Positions 18,908-28,277 of a stretch of DNA of 64,000 nucleotides are shown piece by piece; position 1 is the first letter of the stretch, and the number at the start of each line of letters is the position of its first letter. Under the pieces are notes generated by a model. That model made no database searches, was not told the DNA's origin, and saw only the letters and a program-made list of their open reading frames with translations. The stretch comes from Pseudomonas taiwanensis DSM 21245 (GTDB taxonomy: Bacteria > Pseudomonadota > Gammaproteobacteria > Pseudomonadales > Pseudomonadaceae): NCBI RefSeq assembly GCF_000425785.1, contig NZ_AUEC01000005.1, positions 1 through 64,000 on the forward strand. The letters run 5' to 3'. A program made the position numbers and the translations under genes.

Positions 18908-21499
18908 ATGTCTTCACGCAAATTCGGCCTCAATCTGGTGGTGGTGCTGGCCATTGCCGCGCTGTTCACCGGGTTCTGGGCGCTTATCAACCGGCCGGTC
19001 ACCGCACCAGCCTGGCCGGAACAGATCTCTGGTTTGTCGTACTCGCCCTTCCGTCTTGGCGAGAGTCCGCAAAAGGGCCAATACCCCAGCGACGATGAGA
19101 TACGCCAGGACCTGGAGCAGATGAGCAAGCTGACCGACAGCATCCGCATCTACACCGTCGAGGGCACCCAGGCCGACATTCCCCGCCTGGCCGAAGAACT
19201 TGGCCTGCGCGTGACCTTGGGAATCTGGATCAGCCCGGACCTTGAGCGTAACGAACGCGAAATCGCCACGGCCATCGAACTGGCCAACAAATCCCGCAGC
19301 GTGGTGCGGGTGGTCGTCGGCAACGAGGCGCTGTTCCGCGAAGAGGTCACGCCCGAGGCGCTCATCCAGTACCTGGACCGCGTGCGCGCCGCGGTGAAGG
19401 TGCCGGTCACCACCAGTGAACAATGGCACATCTGGAAGGAACACCCCGAGCTCGCCAAGCATGTCGACCTGATTGCCGCACACATCCTGCCCTACTGGGA
19501 ATTCGTGCCGATGAAGGACTCGGTCGAGTTCGTGCTCGACCGCGCCCGTGAGCTCAAGCAGCAGTTCCCGCGCAAGCCATTGCTGCTGTCGGAGGTGGGC
19601 TGGCCGAGCAACGGTCGCATGCGCGGCGGTGCCGACGCCACTCAGGCTGACCAGGCCATCTACCTGCGCACACTGGTCAATACCCTGAACCGGCGAGGCT
19701 ACAACTACTTCGTCATCGAAGCCTACGACCAACCCTGGAAGGCCAGCGACGAAGGATCCGTGGGTGCTTACTGGGGCGTATTCAATGCCGAGCGCCAGCA
19801 GAAGTTCAACTTCGACGGGCCAGTGGTGGCGATCCCGCAATGGCGGGCTCTGGCGGTGGCCTCGGTGGTGCTGGCGATGATCGCGCTCACCGTACTGCTG
19901 ATCGATGGCTCGGCCCTGCGCCAGCGCGGGCGCACCTTCCTGACCTTCATCACCTTCCTGTGCGGGTCGGTGCTGGTGTGGATCGCCTACGACTACAGCC
20001 AGCAGTACAGCACCTGGTTCAGCCTGACCGTGGGCGTGTTGCTGGCGCTCGGCGCACTGGGGGTATTCATCGTCCTGTTGACCGAAGCCCACGAGCTGGC
20101 CGAAGCCGTGTGGATTCACAAACGGCGTCGCGAGTTTCTGCCAGTACAGGCCGATACCGCCTATCGGCCGAAGGTGTCGGTGCATGTGCCGTGCTACAAC
20201 GAGCCACCGGACATGGTCAAGCAGACCCTCGATGCCCTCGCGGCGCTCGATTACCCGGATTACGAAGTGCTGGTGATCGACAACAACACCAAGGACCCTG
20301 CCGTGTGGGAGCCCCTCAAGGCCCACTGCGAGAAACTGGGCGAGCGCTTCAAGTTCTTCCACGTCGCCCCGCTGGCCGGCTTCAAGGGTGGCGCGCTCAA
20401 CTACCTGATTCCGCACACGGCCAAGGACGCCGAAGTGATCGCCGTCATCGATTCGGACTACTGCGTGGACCGCAACTGGCTCAAGCACATGGTGCCGCAC
20501 TTCGCCGACCCGAAGATCGCCGTGGTGCAGTCGCCCCAGGACTACCGCGACCAGCACGAGAGTGCCTTCAAGAAACTGTGCTACAGCGAGTACAAGGGCT
20601 TTTTCCACATTGGCATGGTCACCCGCAACGACCGTGACGCGATTATCCAGCACGGCACCATGACCATGACCCGGCGCAGTGTGCTGGAGGAGCTGGGTTG
20701 GGCCGAATGGTGCATCTGCGAGGATGCCGAACTGGGCCTGCGCGTGTTCGAGAAGGGCCTGTCCGCGGCGTACGCCCACAACAGTTACGGCAAAGGGCTG
20801 ATGCCCGACACCTTCATCGACTTCAAGAAGCAGCGTTTCCGCTGGGCCTACGGCGCCATCCAGATCATCAAGCACCACGCCGGCGCTTTGTTGCGCGGCA
20901 AGGGCAGCGAATTGACCCGTGGCCAGCGCTACCACTTCCTGGCCGGGTGGCTGCCGTGGATCGCAGACGGCATGAACATCTTCTTCACGGTCGGCGCGCT
21001 GCTGTGGTCGGCGGCGATGATCATCGTGCCGCACCGGGTCGACCCGCCGCTGATGATTTTCGCCATTCCGCCGCTGGCGCTGTTCTTCTTCAAGGTCGGC
21101 AAGATCATCTTCCTCTATCGCCGGGCGGTCGGGGTCAACCTCAAGGACGCATTCGCCGCGGCCCTGGCAGGGCTGGCACTGTCGCATACCATCGCCAAGG
21201 CAGTGCTGTACGGTTTTTTCACCAGCAGCATGCCGTTCTTCCGCACACCGAAGAATGCTGACAGCCATGGACTGATGGTGGCGATTTCCGAGGCGCGGGA
21301 AGAGCTGTTCATCATGTTGCTGCTGTGGGGCGCGGCGGCCGGGATCTACCTGGTGCAAGGGCTGCCGAGTTCGGACATGCGCTTCTGGGTGGCGATGTTG
21401 CTGGTGCAGTCGCTGCCGTATCTGGCGGCGCTGGTGATGGCATTCCTTTCGTCGCTGCCCAAGCCTGCGGACAAGCTGGCAGAGCCACAGGAGGCCTGA
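18908..21499 (+). CDS. ndvB: Glucan synthase: GH17-like domain fused to family 2 glycosyltransferase (NdvB-type)
   Basis: An 863-residue membrane protein. After an N-terminal anchor (residues 7-27) comes a periplasmic GH17-like domain with both catalytic glutamates visible (VGNEAL near residue 138, LLSEVGWPS near 228). Membrane segments follow at about 310-400, then a cytoplasmic GT2 domain with HVPCYNEPP (about 425), the DSD motif in AVIDSDYCVD (about 515), ED in CEDAELGLRV and QRFRW (about 642), and further C-terminal membrane helices. The layout matches P. aeruginosa NdvB (beside dapE), which makes cyclic beta-1,3-glucans linked to biofilm antibiotic tolerance. The product here is inferred. 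Confidence 0.85.
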   Translation: MSSRKFGLNLVVVLAIAALFTGFWALINRPVTAPAWPEQISGLSYSPFRLGESPQKGQYPSDDEIRQDLEQMSKLTDSIRIYTVEGTQADIPRLAEELGLRVTLGIWISPDLERNEREIATAIELANKSRSVVRVVVGNEALFREEVTPEALIQYLDRVRAAVKVPVTTSEQWHIWKEHPELAKHVDLIAAHILPYWEFVPMKDSVEFVLDRARELKQQFPRKPLLLSEVGWPSNGRMRGGADATQADQAIYLRTLVNTLNRRGYNYFVIEAYDQPWKASDEGSVGAYWGVFNAERQQKFNFDGPVVAIPQWRALAVASVVLAMIALTVLLIDGSALRQRGRTFLTFITFLCGSVLVWIAYDYSQQYSTWFSLTVGVLLALGALGVFIVLLTEAHELAEAVWIHKRRREFLPVQADTAYRPKVSVHVPCYNEPPDMVKQTLDALAALDYPDYEVLVIDNNTKDPAVWEPLKAHCEKLGERFKFFHVAPLAGFKGGALNYLIPHTAKDAEVIAVIDSDYCVDRNWLKHMVPHFADPKIAVVQSPQDYRDQHESAFKKLCYSEYKGFFHIGMVTRNDRDAIIQHGTMTMTRRSVLEELGWAEWCICEDAELGLRVFEKGLSAAYAHNSYGKGLMPDTFIDFKKQRFRWAYGAIQIIKHHAGALLRGKGSELTRGQRYHFLAGWLPWIADGMNIFFTVGALLWSAAMIIVPHRVDPPLMIFAIPPLALFFFKVGKIIFLYRRAVGVNLKDAFAAALAGLALSHTIAKAVLYGFFTSSMPFFRTPKNADSHGLMVAISEAREELFIMLLLWGAAAGIYLVQGLPSSDMRFWVAMLLVQSLPYLAALVMAFLSSLPKPADKLAEPQEA

Positions 21500-21505
21500 G
21501 CTTGC

Positions 21506-21524
21506 GGGGCCGCACTGCGGCCCC
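21506..21524 (+). terminator. Hairpin after ndvB
   Basis: GGGGCCGC (21506-21513) and GCGGCCCC (21517-21524) form an eight-base stem seven bases after the stop, without a following T tract. Possible weak terminator before dapE. Confidence 0.5.
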
Positions 21525-21604
21525 AATGCCCCGTGCCGACACACCTTGTTTGATATAAGATAACGCCCCTCGTTTTCTCGCCTTGCCTTGCCCCGGAGTC
21601 CCCC

Positions 21605-22756
21605 ATGACGGCCCCAGCCGAGCTCTCGCCTACCCTTCAACTGGCCTGCGACCTGATCCGTCGCCCCTCGGTCACCCCCGTCGACGCTGACTGCCAGGCG
21701 CAGATGATGAATCGTCTGGGCGCCGTCGGCTTCCAGCTCGAGCCGATGCGCATCGAGGACGTCGACAACTTCTGGGCCACCCACGGTACCCAGGACGGTC
21801 CGGTGCTGTGCTTCGCCGGCCACACCGATGTGGTCCCCACCGGCCCGGTACAGCAATGGCAGCATGAGCCCTTCGAGGCCCTGATCGATGCCGATGGCAT
21901 GCTCTGCGGACGCGGCGCCGCCGACATGAAAGGCAGCCTGGCCTCCATGGTGGTAGCCAGCGAGCGCTTCGTGCGCGACTACCCCGACCACCGTGGCAAG
22001 GTCGCCTTCCTGATCACCAGCGACGAAGAAGGCCCGGCCCATCACGGCACCAAGGCCGTGGTGGAGCGCCTGAAGGCGCGCAACGAGCGCCTGGACTGGT
22101 GCATCGTCGGCGAACCGTCGAGCACCACCCTGCTCGGCGACGTGGTCAAGAATGGCCGTCGTGGCTCGCTCGGCGCCAAGCTGACCGTGCGCGGTAAGCA
22201 GGGCCATGTGGCCTACCCACACCTGGCACGCAACCCGATCCACCTGGCGGCACCTGCCCTGGCGGAACTGGCCGCCGAGCATTGGGACGAGGGCAACGCA
22301 TTCTTCCCACCTACCAGCTTCCAGATTTCCAACCTCAACTCCGGCACTGGCGCCACCAACGTCGTGCCGGGCGAGCTGACCGCCCTGTTCAACTTCCGCT
22401 TCTCCACCGAATCGACCGTCGAAGGCCTGCAAGCGCGGGTCTCGGCCATCCTCGACAAGCACGAGCTGGACTGGACGATCGACTGGGCGTTGTCTGGCCT
22501 GCCCTTCCTCACCGAGCCAGGCGACCTGCTCGATGCCGTGTCGGCCAGCATCAAAGACGTTACCGGCCGCGAAACCCAGCCGTCCACCAGCGGCGGCACC
22601 TCGGACGGTCGCTTCATCGCCACCATGGGTACACAGGTGGTCGAACTGGGCCCGGTGAATGCCACCATCCACCAGGTGGACGAGCGGATCCTGGCCAGCG
22701 ACCTCGACCTGCTGACCGAGATCTACTACCAGACCCTCGTCCGGTTGCTCGCCTGA
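21605..22756 (+). CDS. dapE: Succinyl-diaminopimelate desuccinylase
   Basis: A 383-residue M20-family zinc hydrolase that removes succinate from N-succinyl-L,L-DAP. Metal and catalytic residues are visible: His-x-Asp in [12 protein letters not shown], Asp in [10 protein letters not shown], Glu-Glu in [11 protein letters not shown] and the C-terminal zinc His in TIHQVDE. The start is preceded by a purine-rich site (CCCCGGAG). Its stop overlaps the rlmA start by one base (TGATG), indicating coupling. It completes the dapC-dapD-dapE set in this window. Confidence 0.96.
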   Translation: MTAPAELSPTLQLACDLIRRPSVTPVDADCQAQMMNRLGAVGFQLEPMRIEDVDNFWATHGTQDGPVLCFAGHTDVVPTGPVQQWQHEPFEALIDADGMLCGRGAADMKGSLASMVVASERFVRDYPDHRGKVAFLITSDEEGPAHHGTKAVVERLKARNERLDWCIVGEPSSTTLLGDVVKNGRRGSLGAKLTVRGKQGHVAYPHLARNPIHLAAPALAELAAEHWDEGNAFFPPTSFQISNLNSGTGATNVVPGELTALFNFRFSTESTVEGLQARVSAILDKHELDWTIDWALSGLPFLTEPGDLLDAVSASIKDVTGRETQPSTSGGTSDGRFIATMGTQVVELGPVNATIHQVDERILASDLDLLTEIYYQTLVRLLA

Positions 22757-23568
22757 TGCTTGCCTGCCCTCTCTGCCAGGCGGCCCTGACGCGGCTCGAC
22801 AATGGCGTCGTGTGCCCTGCGGGGCACCGTTTCGATCGCGCGCGCCAGGGTTACCTCAACCTGCTGCCGGTGCAGCACAAGAACAGCCGCGACCCCGGCG
22901 ACAACCAGGCCATGGTCGAGGCGCGCCGCGACTTCCTCGAAGCCGGGCACTACGCCCCGGTGGCCCGGCGCCTGGCCGAGCTGGCCGCCGAGCGCCAACC
23001 CGGTGCCTGGCTGGACATCGGCTGCGGCGAAGGCTATTACACCGCGCAGATCGCCCAGGCACTGCCATCGGCCGACGGCTATGCCCTGGACATCTCCCGC
23101 GAGGCCGTCAAGCGCGCCTGCCGCCGTGAGCCGTCGGTCACCTGGATGGTCGCCAGCATGGCCCGTGTGCCGCTGGCGGACGCCAGCTGCCAGTTCATCG
23201 CCAGCGTGTTCAGCCCGCTGGAGTGGGCCGAGGCCAAGCGCCTGCTAGGCCCAGGCGGCGGCCTGATGCGGGTCGGTCCAACCAGCGGTCACCTGATGGA
23301 GCTGCGGGAAGTGCTCTACGATGAAGTACGCCCTTACGCCGACGACAAGCATCTGGCCCTGGTACCGGAAGGCATGGTTCACGCCCATCACGAGGTCCTT
23401 GAATTCCGCCTGAGCCTGGTCGAACCCAAGGCCCGCGCCGACCTGCTGGCCATGACCCCGCATGGCTGGCGTGCCAGCGCCGAAAGACGAACGCGGGTGA
23501 TCGAACAGCCCGAGCCGTTCGAGGTGACGGTTTCCATGCGATATGACTATTTCGTGCGCCAAGACTGA
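22756..23568 (+). CDS. rlmA: 23S rRNA (guanine-N1) methyltransferase, RlmA type
   Basis: A 270-residue SAM-dependent methyltransferase. An N-terminal zinc finger is formed by Cys4, Cys7, Cys20 and His24, followed by the SAM motif WLDIGCGEGYY at about residues 85-95. This layout is that of RlmA(I), which methylates G745 in E. coli 23S rRNA hairpin 35. Homology starts at the ATG that overlaps the dapE stop; the longer open frame upstream is antisense-frame noise inside dapE. It is the second cistron after dapE. Confidence 0.9.
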   Translation: MLACPLCQAALTRLDNGVVCPAGHRFDRARQGYLNLLPVQHKNSRDPGDNQAMVEARRDFLEAGHYAPVARRLAELAAERQPGAWLDIGCGEGYYTAQIAQALPSADGYALDISREAVKRACRREPSVTWMVASMARVPLADASCQFIASVFSPLEWAEAKRLLGPGGGLMRVGPTSGHLMELREVLYDEVRPYADDKHLALVPEGMVHAHHEVLEFRLSLVEPKARADLLAMTPHGWRASAERRTRVIEQPEPFEVTVSMRYDYFVRQD

Positions 23569-23585
23569 GCACATCCGGAGCCCCC

Positions 23586-23960
23586 ATGCGCCAACCTGAT
23601 ATCGAGATCTACCTCAAGGACGCCGACGTCGACCACCAGCGAATTGCCCAATGGCTCGCCGAGGCGATCGGCTCTTGCAGTGAGTGGCAACAGAAAGGCC
23701 AGACCTTCAAATGCAAGGCCGGTAACATTCCAGTCACTTGGTTACCCAAGGCTGTAGGGAAATGGAACAGCCTTTACCTGGAAAGCGACCAGACGCCATG
23801 GGAGGATGACGTCGCCTGCGCCCGCGCCGCATTCGCCGCGCTGGGCGTGGAAGTGCGCTGTGCGCCAGGTGGCTGGGTCGAGGAAGACGGTGAAGAAGAT
23901 GCCGACCGCTGGGTCCGCATCAGCGCCGACGGTGAAGAAGAAATCACCTGGCGTACCTGA
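23586..23960 (+). CDS. Conserved hypothetical protein, 124 residues
   Basis: I do not recognise a named domain. The protein starts MRQPDIEIYLKDADVDHQRIAQWL, has a basic central segment (KGQTFKCKAGNIPVTWLPKAVGKW) and a strongly acidic C-terminal third (EEDGEEDADRW and DGEEE). There is no signal peptide or membrane segment, so it is probably cytoplasmic. It lies 17 bases after rlmA with CCGGAG before the ATG, so it is likely cotranscribed with dapE-rlmA. Codon use resembles its neighbours, so I treat it as a real gene. Confidence 0.78.
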   Translation: MRQPDIEIYLKDADVDHQRIAQWLAEAIGSCSEWQQKGQTFKCKAGNIPVTWLPKAVGKWNSLYLESDQTPWEDDVACARAAFAALGVEVRCAPGGWVEEDGEEDADRWVRISADGEEEITWRT

Positions 23961-23970
23961 GCGTTTACCT

Positions 23971-24056
23971 GGTAGGAGCCGACTGGCCGACGACGCGGAC
24001 GCCGAAGCACCCGATCCCAGCTTCGTGGGTGATCGCCGGCTAGCCGACTCCTACAA
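23971..24056. repeat. REP-like inverted pair downstream of the cold-shock gene
   Basis: GTAGGAGCCGACTGGCCG (23972-23989) and its imperfect inverse CCGGCTAGCCGACTCCTAC (near 24036-24054) face each other, separated by about 45 bases. The arms share the GTAGGAG end typical of P. putida REP elements. The pair lies between the convergent stops of the hypothetical gene and the cold-shock gene and may stabilise or terminate transcripts. Confidence 0.65.
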
Positions 24057-24064
24057 CCCGGGGC

Positions 24065-24274
24065 TCAGAGCCCGACTACGTCCTCGGCCTGCAGGCCTTT
24101 CTGGCCCTGCACGCAGGCGTATTCCACCCGCTGACCTTCGACCAGGGTACGATGCCCCTCACCGCGGATCGCCCGATAGTGGACGAAGACATCCGCACCA
24201 CCTTCGCGCTGAATGAAGCCATAGCCCTTGGCATCGTTGAACCACTTTACATTCCCAGTCTCACGAGACGACAT
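24065..24274 (-). CDS. Cold-shock domain protein (CspA family)
   Basis: A 69-residue single-domain cold-shock protein with both RNA-binding motifs: KGYGFI (RNP1) and DVFVHY (RNP2). Such proteins bind single-stranded RNA/DNA and act as RNA chaperones or in stationary phase. The sequence is somewhat divergent from the main CspA/CapB type ([16 protein letters not shown]), so I do not assign a specific symbol. It is transcribed from a leader of over 100 bases with a hairpin at 24315-24338. Confidence 0.92.
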   Translation of the reverse strand: MSSRETGNVKWFNDAKGYGFIQREGGADVFVHYRAIRGEGHRTLVEGQRVEYACVQGQKGLQAEDVVGL

Positions 24275-24505
24275 CTGAACTACTCCGGATTTTTATTGTG
24301 AAGATCGCCTTGTAGGCACAGGGTCACGGACCTGTGCCGACGCCGCTTGCCGAAATATCCTGCAAGTGGCAGGCCGAGTATATGACACAGAACAAAAAAA
24401 TTTCATGACTGCCCTGCCAATTACCGTATTTTGCTGAACTTGCGCATATACGGCAGACTAACTGGCTGGAAATTCATTGAAATTCACACCCAAGGCTCAC
24501 ACCCC
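24275..24505. other. Divergent region between cold-shock gene and plsB
   Basis: About 230 bases serving both genes. It contains an inverted repeat GGCACAGG/CCTGTGCC (24315-24322 with 24331-24338) on the cold-shock side, which would form a leader hairpin, and an AT-rich stretch at 24378-24405 likely to hold promoter elements. Cold-shock mRNAs often have regulatory leaders; that role here is inference. Confidence 0.4.
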
Positions 24506-26992
24506 ATGACCCGTTCTCCCCTGCGCCGCCTGATCTTCGGTGCCCTGCGCCGCGTGCTTTACCTGTGGGTGCGCTCCGAGACCATCAACCAGTCGTCCTT
24601 GACCCTCAAGCTCGACCGCAGTCGCCCGGTGTTCTACGCCCTGCCTTCGCCATCGCTCACCGACCTGGCCGTGGTCGACCGCGAATGCACCAAAGCAGGG
24701 CTGCCACGCCCGGTACTGCCCGTGGCCGTGGGCACCCTGCACGAACCTGCCGCCTTCTTCTACCTCACGCCCGACCCGGACTGGCTGGGGCGCCACGACA
24801 AGCGTGGCGCCCCACCGACACTGGAGCGCCTGGTGGCGGCCGTGAGCCAACATGCCGAGGAGGATGCCCAGATCATCCCGGTCAGCGTCTTCTGGGGGCA
24901 GACGCCTGCCAGCGAATCCAGCCCCTGGAAATTGCTGTTCGCCGACAGCTGGGCTGTCACCGGCCGCCTGCGCCGACTGCTGACCATCCTCATTCTGGGC
25001 CGCAAGACCCGTGTGCAGTTCTCCGCCCCCATTCACCTGCGCGAACTGGTACAGCACAACAAAGGGCACGAGCGAACCGTGCGCATGGCCCAACGCTTGA
25101 TGCGCGTGCACTTTCGCAACCTCAAGACCGCGGTCATCGGCCCCGATCTGTCGCACCGACGCAACCTGGTCAAAGGCCTGGTTCACGACCCCCTGGTGCG
25201 CCAGGCGATCACTGACGAAGCCGAACGACAGAATATCCCGTATGCCAAGGCCGAAGCCCAGGCGCTGCGCTATGGCAATGAGATCGCCTCGGACTACACC
25301 TACACCGCCATCCGCTTCCTGGAAGTGGTGCTCAGCTGGTTCTGGAACAAGATCTACGACGGCATCAAGGTCAACCATATCGAGCAGGTGCAGGGCATCG
25401 CCCCCGGCCACGAGGTGATCTACGTCCCTTGCCACCGCAGCCATATCGACTACCTGCTGCTGTCCTACCTGTTGTTCCGCAACGGCCTGACGCCGCCTCA
25501 CATCGCCGCCGGGATCAACCTCAACATGCCGGTCATCGGCGGCTTGCTGCGCCGTGGCGGGGCGTTCTTCATGCGCCGCACCTTCAAGGGCAACCCGCTG
25601 TACACGGCGGTTTTCAACGAGTACCTGCACACCCTGTTCACCAAGGGCTTCCCGGTGGAGTACTTCGTCGAGGGTGGCAGGTCGCGCACCGGTCGGATGC
25701 TGCAGCCACGCACGGGGATGCTGGCCATCACCCTGCGCAGCTTCCTGCGCTCGTCGCGTACGCCAATCGTTTTCGTGCCGGTGTACATCGGTTACGAGCG
25801 CGTGCTCGAAGGCCGCACCTACCTAGGCGAGCTGAGGGGGGCGAGCAAGAAGAAAGAGTCGATCTTCGACATCTTCAAGGTCCTGGGGGCGCTGAAGCAG
25901 CGCTTTGGTCAGGTCTACGTCAACTTCGGCGAGCCGATCCGCCTGGCAGGCTTCCTCGATCAGCAGCAACCCGGCTGGCGCGACCAGCAGCTGGCCCCAC
26001 AATTTCGCCCAACCTGGCTCAACGAAGCCACCACACGCCTGGGTGAGACCGTGGCCCGCCACCTGAACGAGGCGGCGGCGGTCAACCCGGTCAACCTGGT
26101 GGCGCTGGCGCTGCTGTCCACCAGCCGCCTCGCCTTGGACGAACGGGCGCTGAGCCGTGTCCTCGACCTGTACCTGGCCCTGCTGCGTCAGGTGCCCTAC
26201 TCGCCTCATACCACGTTGCCCGAGGGCGATGGCTTGGCACTGATCGAACACGTCAGGCGCATGGACCTGCTGTCCGAGCAGAAGGATGCCCTGGGCCGAA
26301 TCCTCTACCTGGATGAAGCCAACGCGGTACTGATGACCTATTACCGCAACAACGTCCTGCACATCTTCGCCCTGCCAGCACTGCTGGCGAGCTTCTTCCT
26401 CAGCAGCTCGCGCATGAGCCGCGAGCTGCTTGGTCAGTACGTGCATGCGCTGTATCCGTACCTGCAGGCCGAACTGTTCCTGCGCTGGACGCCAGAGCAA
26501 CTGGACGAGGTGATCGACCAATGGCTTGCAGCGCTGGTGGCACAGGGCCTGCTGCGCCAGGAGAACGACCTGTACATGCGCCCGGCACCGAGCTCGCGTC
26601 AATTCGTCCTGCTGACCCTGCTCGCCCGAACCATCACCCAGACCCTGCAGCGCTTCTACATGGCCACCTCGCTGCTGCTCAACAGCGGGCAGAACACCCT
26701 GAGTGCTGAAGAACTGGAAGACCTCAGCGTGATGATGGCCCAGCGACTGTCGATCCTGCATGGCCTGAACGCCCCGGAGTTCTTCGACAAGACCCTGTTC
26801 CGCCATTTCATCCAGACGCTGGTCGAGCAGAATGTGCTGCGCCCCGATGGCAACGGCAAGCTGGGCTACCACGACAAACTGGGCGAGCTAGCCGAGGGCG
26901 TGGCCAAGCGAGTGCTGTCGGCGGAGTTGCGCTTGTCGATACGGCAGGTGGCCCTGCACCGTGACGATCCCTTGGAAACTTCGCAGCCCTGA
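24506..26992 (+). CDS. plsB: Glycerol-3-phosphate 1-O-acyltransferase
   Basis: An 828-residue inner-membrane enzyme that acylates sn-glycerol-3-phosphate at position 1, the first step of phospholipid synthesis. The acyltransferase block [10 protein letters not shown], begins at about residue 310, followed by block II ([10 protein letters not shown]) and block III ([14 protein letters not shown]). I use the ATG at 24506 ([14 protein letters not shown]) because family homology begins there; the frame is open 25 codons further upstream. CdsA in this window acts two steps later in the same pathway. Length is usual for the PlsB family in pseudomonads. Confidence 0.95.
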   Translation: MTRSPLRRLIFGALRRVLYLWVRSETINQSSLTLKLDRSRPVFYALPSPSLTDLAVVDRECTKAGLPRPVLPVAVGTLHEPAAFFYLTPDPDWLGRHDKRGAPPTLERLVAAVSQHAEEDAQIIPVSVFWGQTPASESSPWKLLFADSWAVTGRLRRLLTILILGRKTRVQFSAPIHLRELVQHNKGHERTVRMAQRLMRVHFRNLKTAVIGPDLSHRRNLVKGLVHDPLVRQAITDEAERQNIPYAKAEAQALRYGNEIASDYTYTAIRFLEVVLSWFWNKIYDGIKVNHIEQVQGIAPGHEVIYVPCHRSHIDYLLLSYLLFRNGLTPPHIAAGINLNMPVIGGLLRRGGAFFMRRTFKGNPLYTAVFNEYLHTLFTKGFPVEYFVEGGRSRTGRMLQPRTGMLAITLRSFLRSSRTPIVFVPVYIGYERVLEGRTYLGELRGASKKKESIFDIFKVLGALKQRFGQVYVNFGEPIRLAGFLDQQQPGWRDQQLAPQFRPTWLNEATTRLGETVARHLNEAAAVNPVNLVALALLSTSRLALDERALSRVLDLYLALLRQVPYSPHTTLPEGDGLALIEHVRRMDLLSEQKDALGRILYLDEANAVLMTYYRNNVLHIFALPALLASFFLSSSRMSRELLGQYVHALYPYLQAELFLRWTPEQLDEVIDQWLAALVAQGLLRQENDLYMRPAPSSRQFVLLTLLARTITQTLQRFYMATSLLLNSGQNTLSAEELEDLSVMMAQRLSILHGLNAPEFFDKTLFRHFIQTLVEQNVLRPDGNGKLGYHDKLGELAEGVAKRVLSAELRLSIRQVALHRDDPLETSQP

Positions 26993-27069
26993 AGGCTTCG
27001 CGGGGAGTGAAAATCCGCTACAGTCCCTGGGGTTGGCCACAAGCCAGCTCCAAGGACACCGGAGATTCC

Positions 27070-27468
27070 ATGAAAAAACTCTTTATGCTGTGTTGCGCAT
27101 CCCTGCTCGCAGCCTGCTCCAGCCACACCCCGTCCAACCAGGCCAGCCTGGAGGGCGAAGTCTTCTACTTGCAGCGCATGGCCCTGCCACCGACAGCCAC
27201 CTTGAGCGTGAGCCTGCAGGACGTTTCTTTGATGGACGCGCCAGCGGTCACCCTGGCCAGCCAGGCCGGGCCGGTCAAAGGCAACGTGCCGCTGCCGTTC
27301 CGTCTCAGCTATGACCCGGCCCACGTCAAGCCCGGCCACCGTTACGCGGTCAGCGCCCGCATCGAACTGAACGGCAAACTGTTGTTCATCAACACCGAAC
27401 ACCACGGCGTTAAACTCGATGGCAGTGACCAGCAGCCGGTACGCATCAAGGTCGATCCGGTTCGCTGA
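27070..27468 (+). CDS. YbaY-family lipoprotein
   Basis: A 132-residue secreted lipoprotein. The signal peptide MKKLFMLCCASLLAAC ends in a lipobox with Cys16 as the lipidation site. The mature part (LEGEVFYLQRMALPPTATLSVSLQDVSLMDAP...) is a small beta-rich domain as in YbaY/YscW-like proteins. The start at 27070 follows a GGAG site. Function is unknown; members are outer-membrane lipoproteins. It precedes the DUF4197 gene by 32 bases, so the two may be cotranscribed. Confidence 0.85.
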   Translation: MKKLFMLCCASLLAACSSHTPSNQASLEGEVFYLQRMALPPTATLSVSLQDVSLMDAPAVTLASQAGPVKGNVPLPFRLSYDPAHVKPGHRYAVSARIELNGKLLFINTEHHGVKLDGSDQQPVRIKVDPVR

Positions 27469-27500
27469 GCCTGTACATTTTCGTTGATAAGGAAATACTC

Positions 27501-28190
27501 ATGATTCGCGCCTCCCTGCGCTTCACTACCCTGTGCGCCGGCCTGCTGCTGTCGGCCAGCGCCCTGGCCCTGTCGCTCGGCGACCTGAGCCAGAAAGACG
27601 CCACTGGCGGTCTGAAAGATGCCCTGACCCAGGGCGCCCAACTCGCCGTCAAGCAACTGAGCACCCCAGGCGGGTTCAGCAACAACCCGGATGTGCGCAT
27701 CGAACTGCCGGGCAACCTGGGCAAGGCTGCCAAGGCGATGAAAATGTTCGGCAAGGGTGAACAGGTCGAAGCCCTGGAAAACAGCATGAACAAAGCCGCT
27801 GAAGCTGCCGTGCCGCAAGCCCAGGCGATTCTGGTCGATGCGGTGAAGAACATGAGCGTGACGGACGCCAAGGGCATCCTCAGCGGGGGTGACGATTCGG
27901 CGACCCAGTACCTGAACAAGAGCAGCCGCGAACAGATTCGCGCCAAGTTCCTGCCGATCGTCAAGCAGGCGACCGACAAGGTTGGCCTGGCCCAGCAGTA
28001 CAACAACTTCGCCGGCCAAGCCGTGGCGTTGGGCGTGGTCGATGCCAAGAGCGCAAGCATCGAGAACTACGTGACCGAGAAGGCACTGGATGGCCTGTTC
28101 GAAATGATTGGCAAGCAAGAGCAGAGCATTCGCCAGAACCCGGCCGAGGCCGCTACCAGCCTGGCCAAGAAGGTGTTCGGCGCCCTCTGA
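27501..28190 (+). CDS. DUF4197 periplasmic protein
   Basis: A 229-residue protein with a cleavable signal peptide (MIRASLRFTTLCAGLLLSASALA) and an alpha-helical mature domain beginning LSLGDLSQKDATGGLKDALTQGAQLAVKQL, the start of the DUF4197 family. No catalytic motif is evident. An AAGGAAA site precedes the ATG. It follows the YbaY-like lipoprotein, suggesting an envelope role, but function is not established. Confidence 0.85.
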   Translation: MIRASLRFTTLCAGLLLSASALALSLGDLSQKDATGGLKDALTQGAQLAVKQLSTPGGFSNNPDVRIELPGNLGKAAKAMKMFGKGEQVEALENSMNKAAEAAVPQAQAILVDAVKNMSVTDAKGILSGGDDSATQYLNKSSREQIRAKFLPIVKQATDKVGLAQQYNNFAGQAVALGVVDAKSASIENYVTEKALDGLFEMIGKQEQSIRQNPAEAATSLAKKVFGAL

Positions 28191-28223
28191 GGCCTGATCG
28201 CGCAAGTCGGCCCCTACAACCGC

Positions 28224-28271
28224 GTGCGTAGGTGCCGGCTTGCCGGCGAAAGGAGGGCAACGCCCTCCTCA
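28224..28271. repeat. REP-like element and convergent terminator stem
   Basis: GTAGGTGCCGGCTTGCCGGCG (from 28227) has a REP-like palindromic core. It is followed by AGGAGGGC (28251-28258) pairing with GCCCTCCT (28262-28269). Both lie between convergent DUF4197 and RND genes, so the stem may terminate transcription from either side. Confidence 0.6.
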
Positions 28272-28277
28272 CGCTCC

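Noticed and set aside
18914..22672. Minus-strand open frame of over 1200 codons opposite ndvB and dapE
   Set aside because: It lies antisense to two clearly conserved genes, is rich in His, Gln and Arg as expected for reverse-frame GC-rich DNA, and shows no domain.
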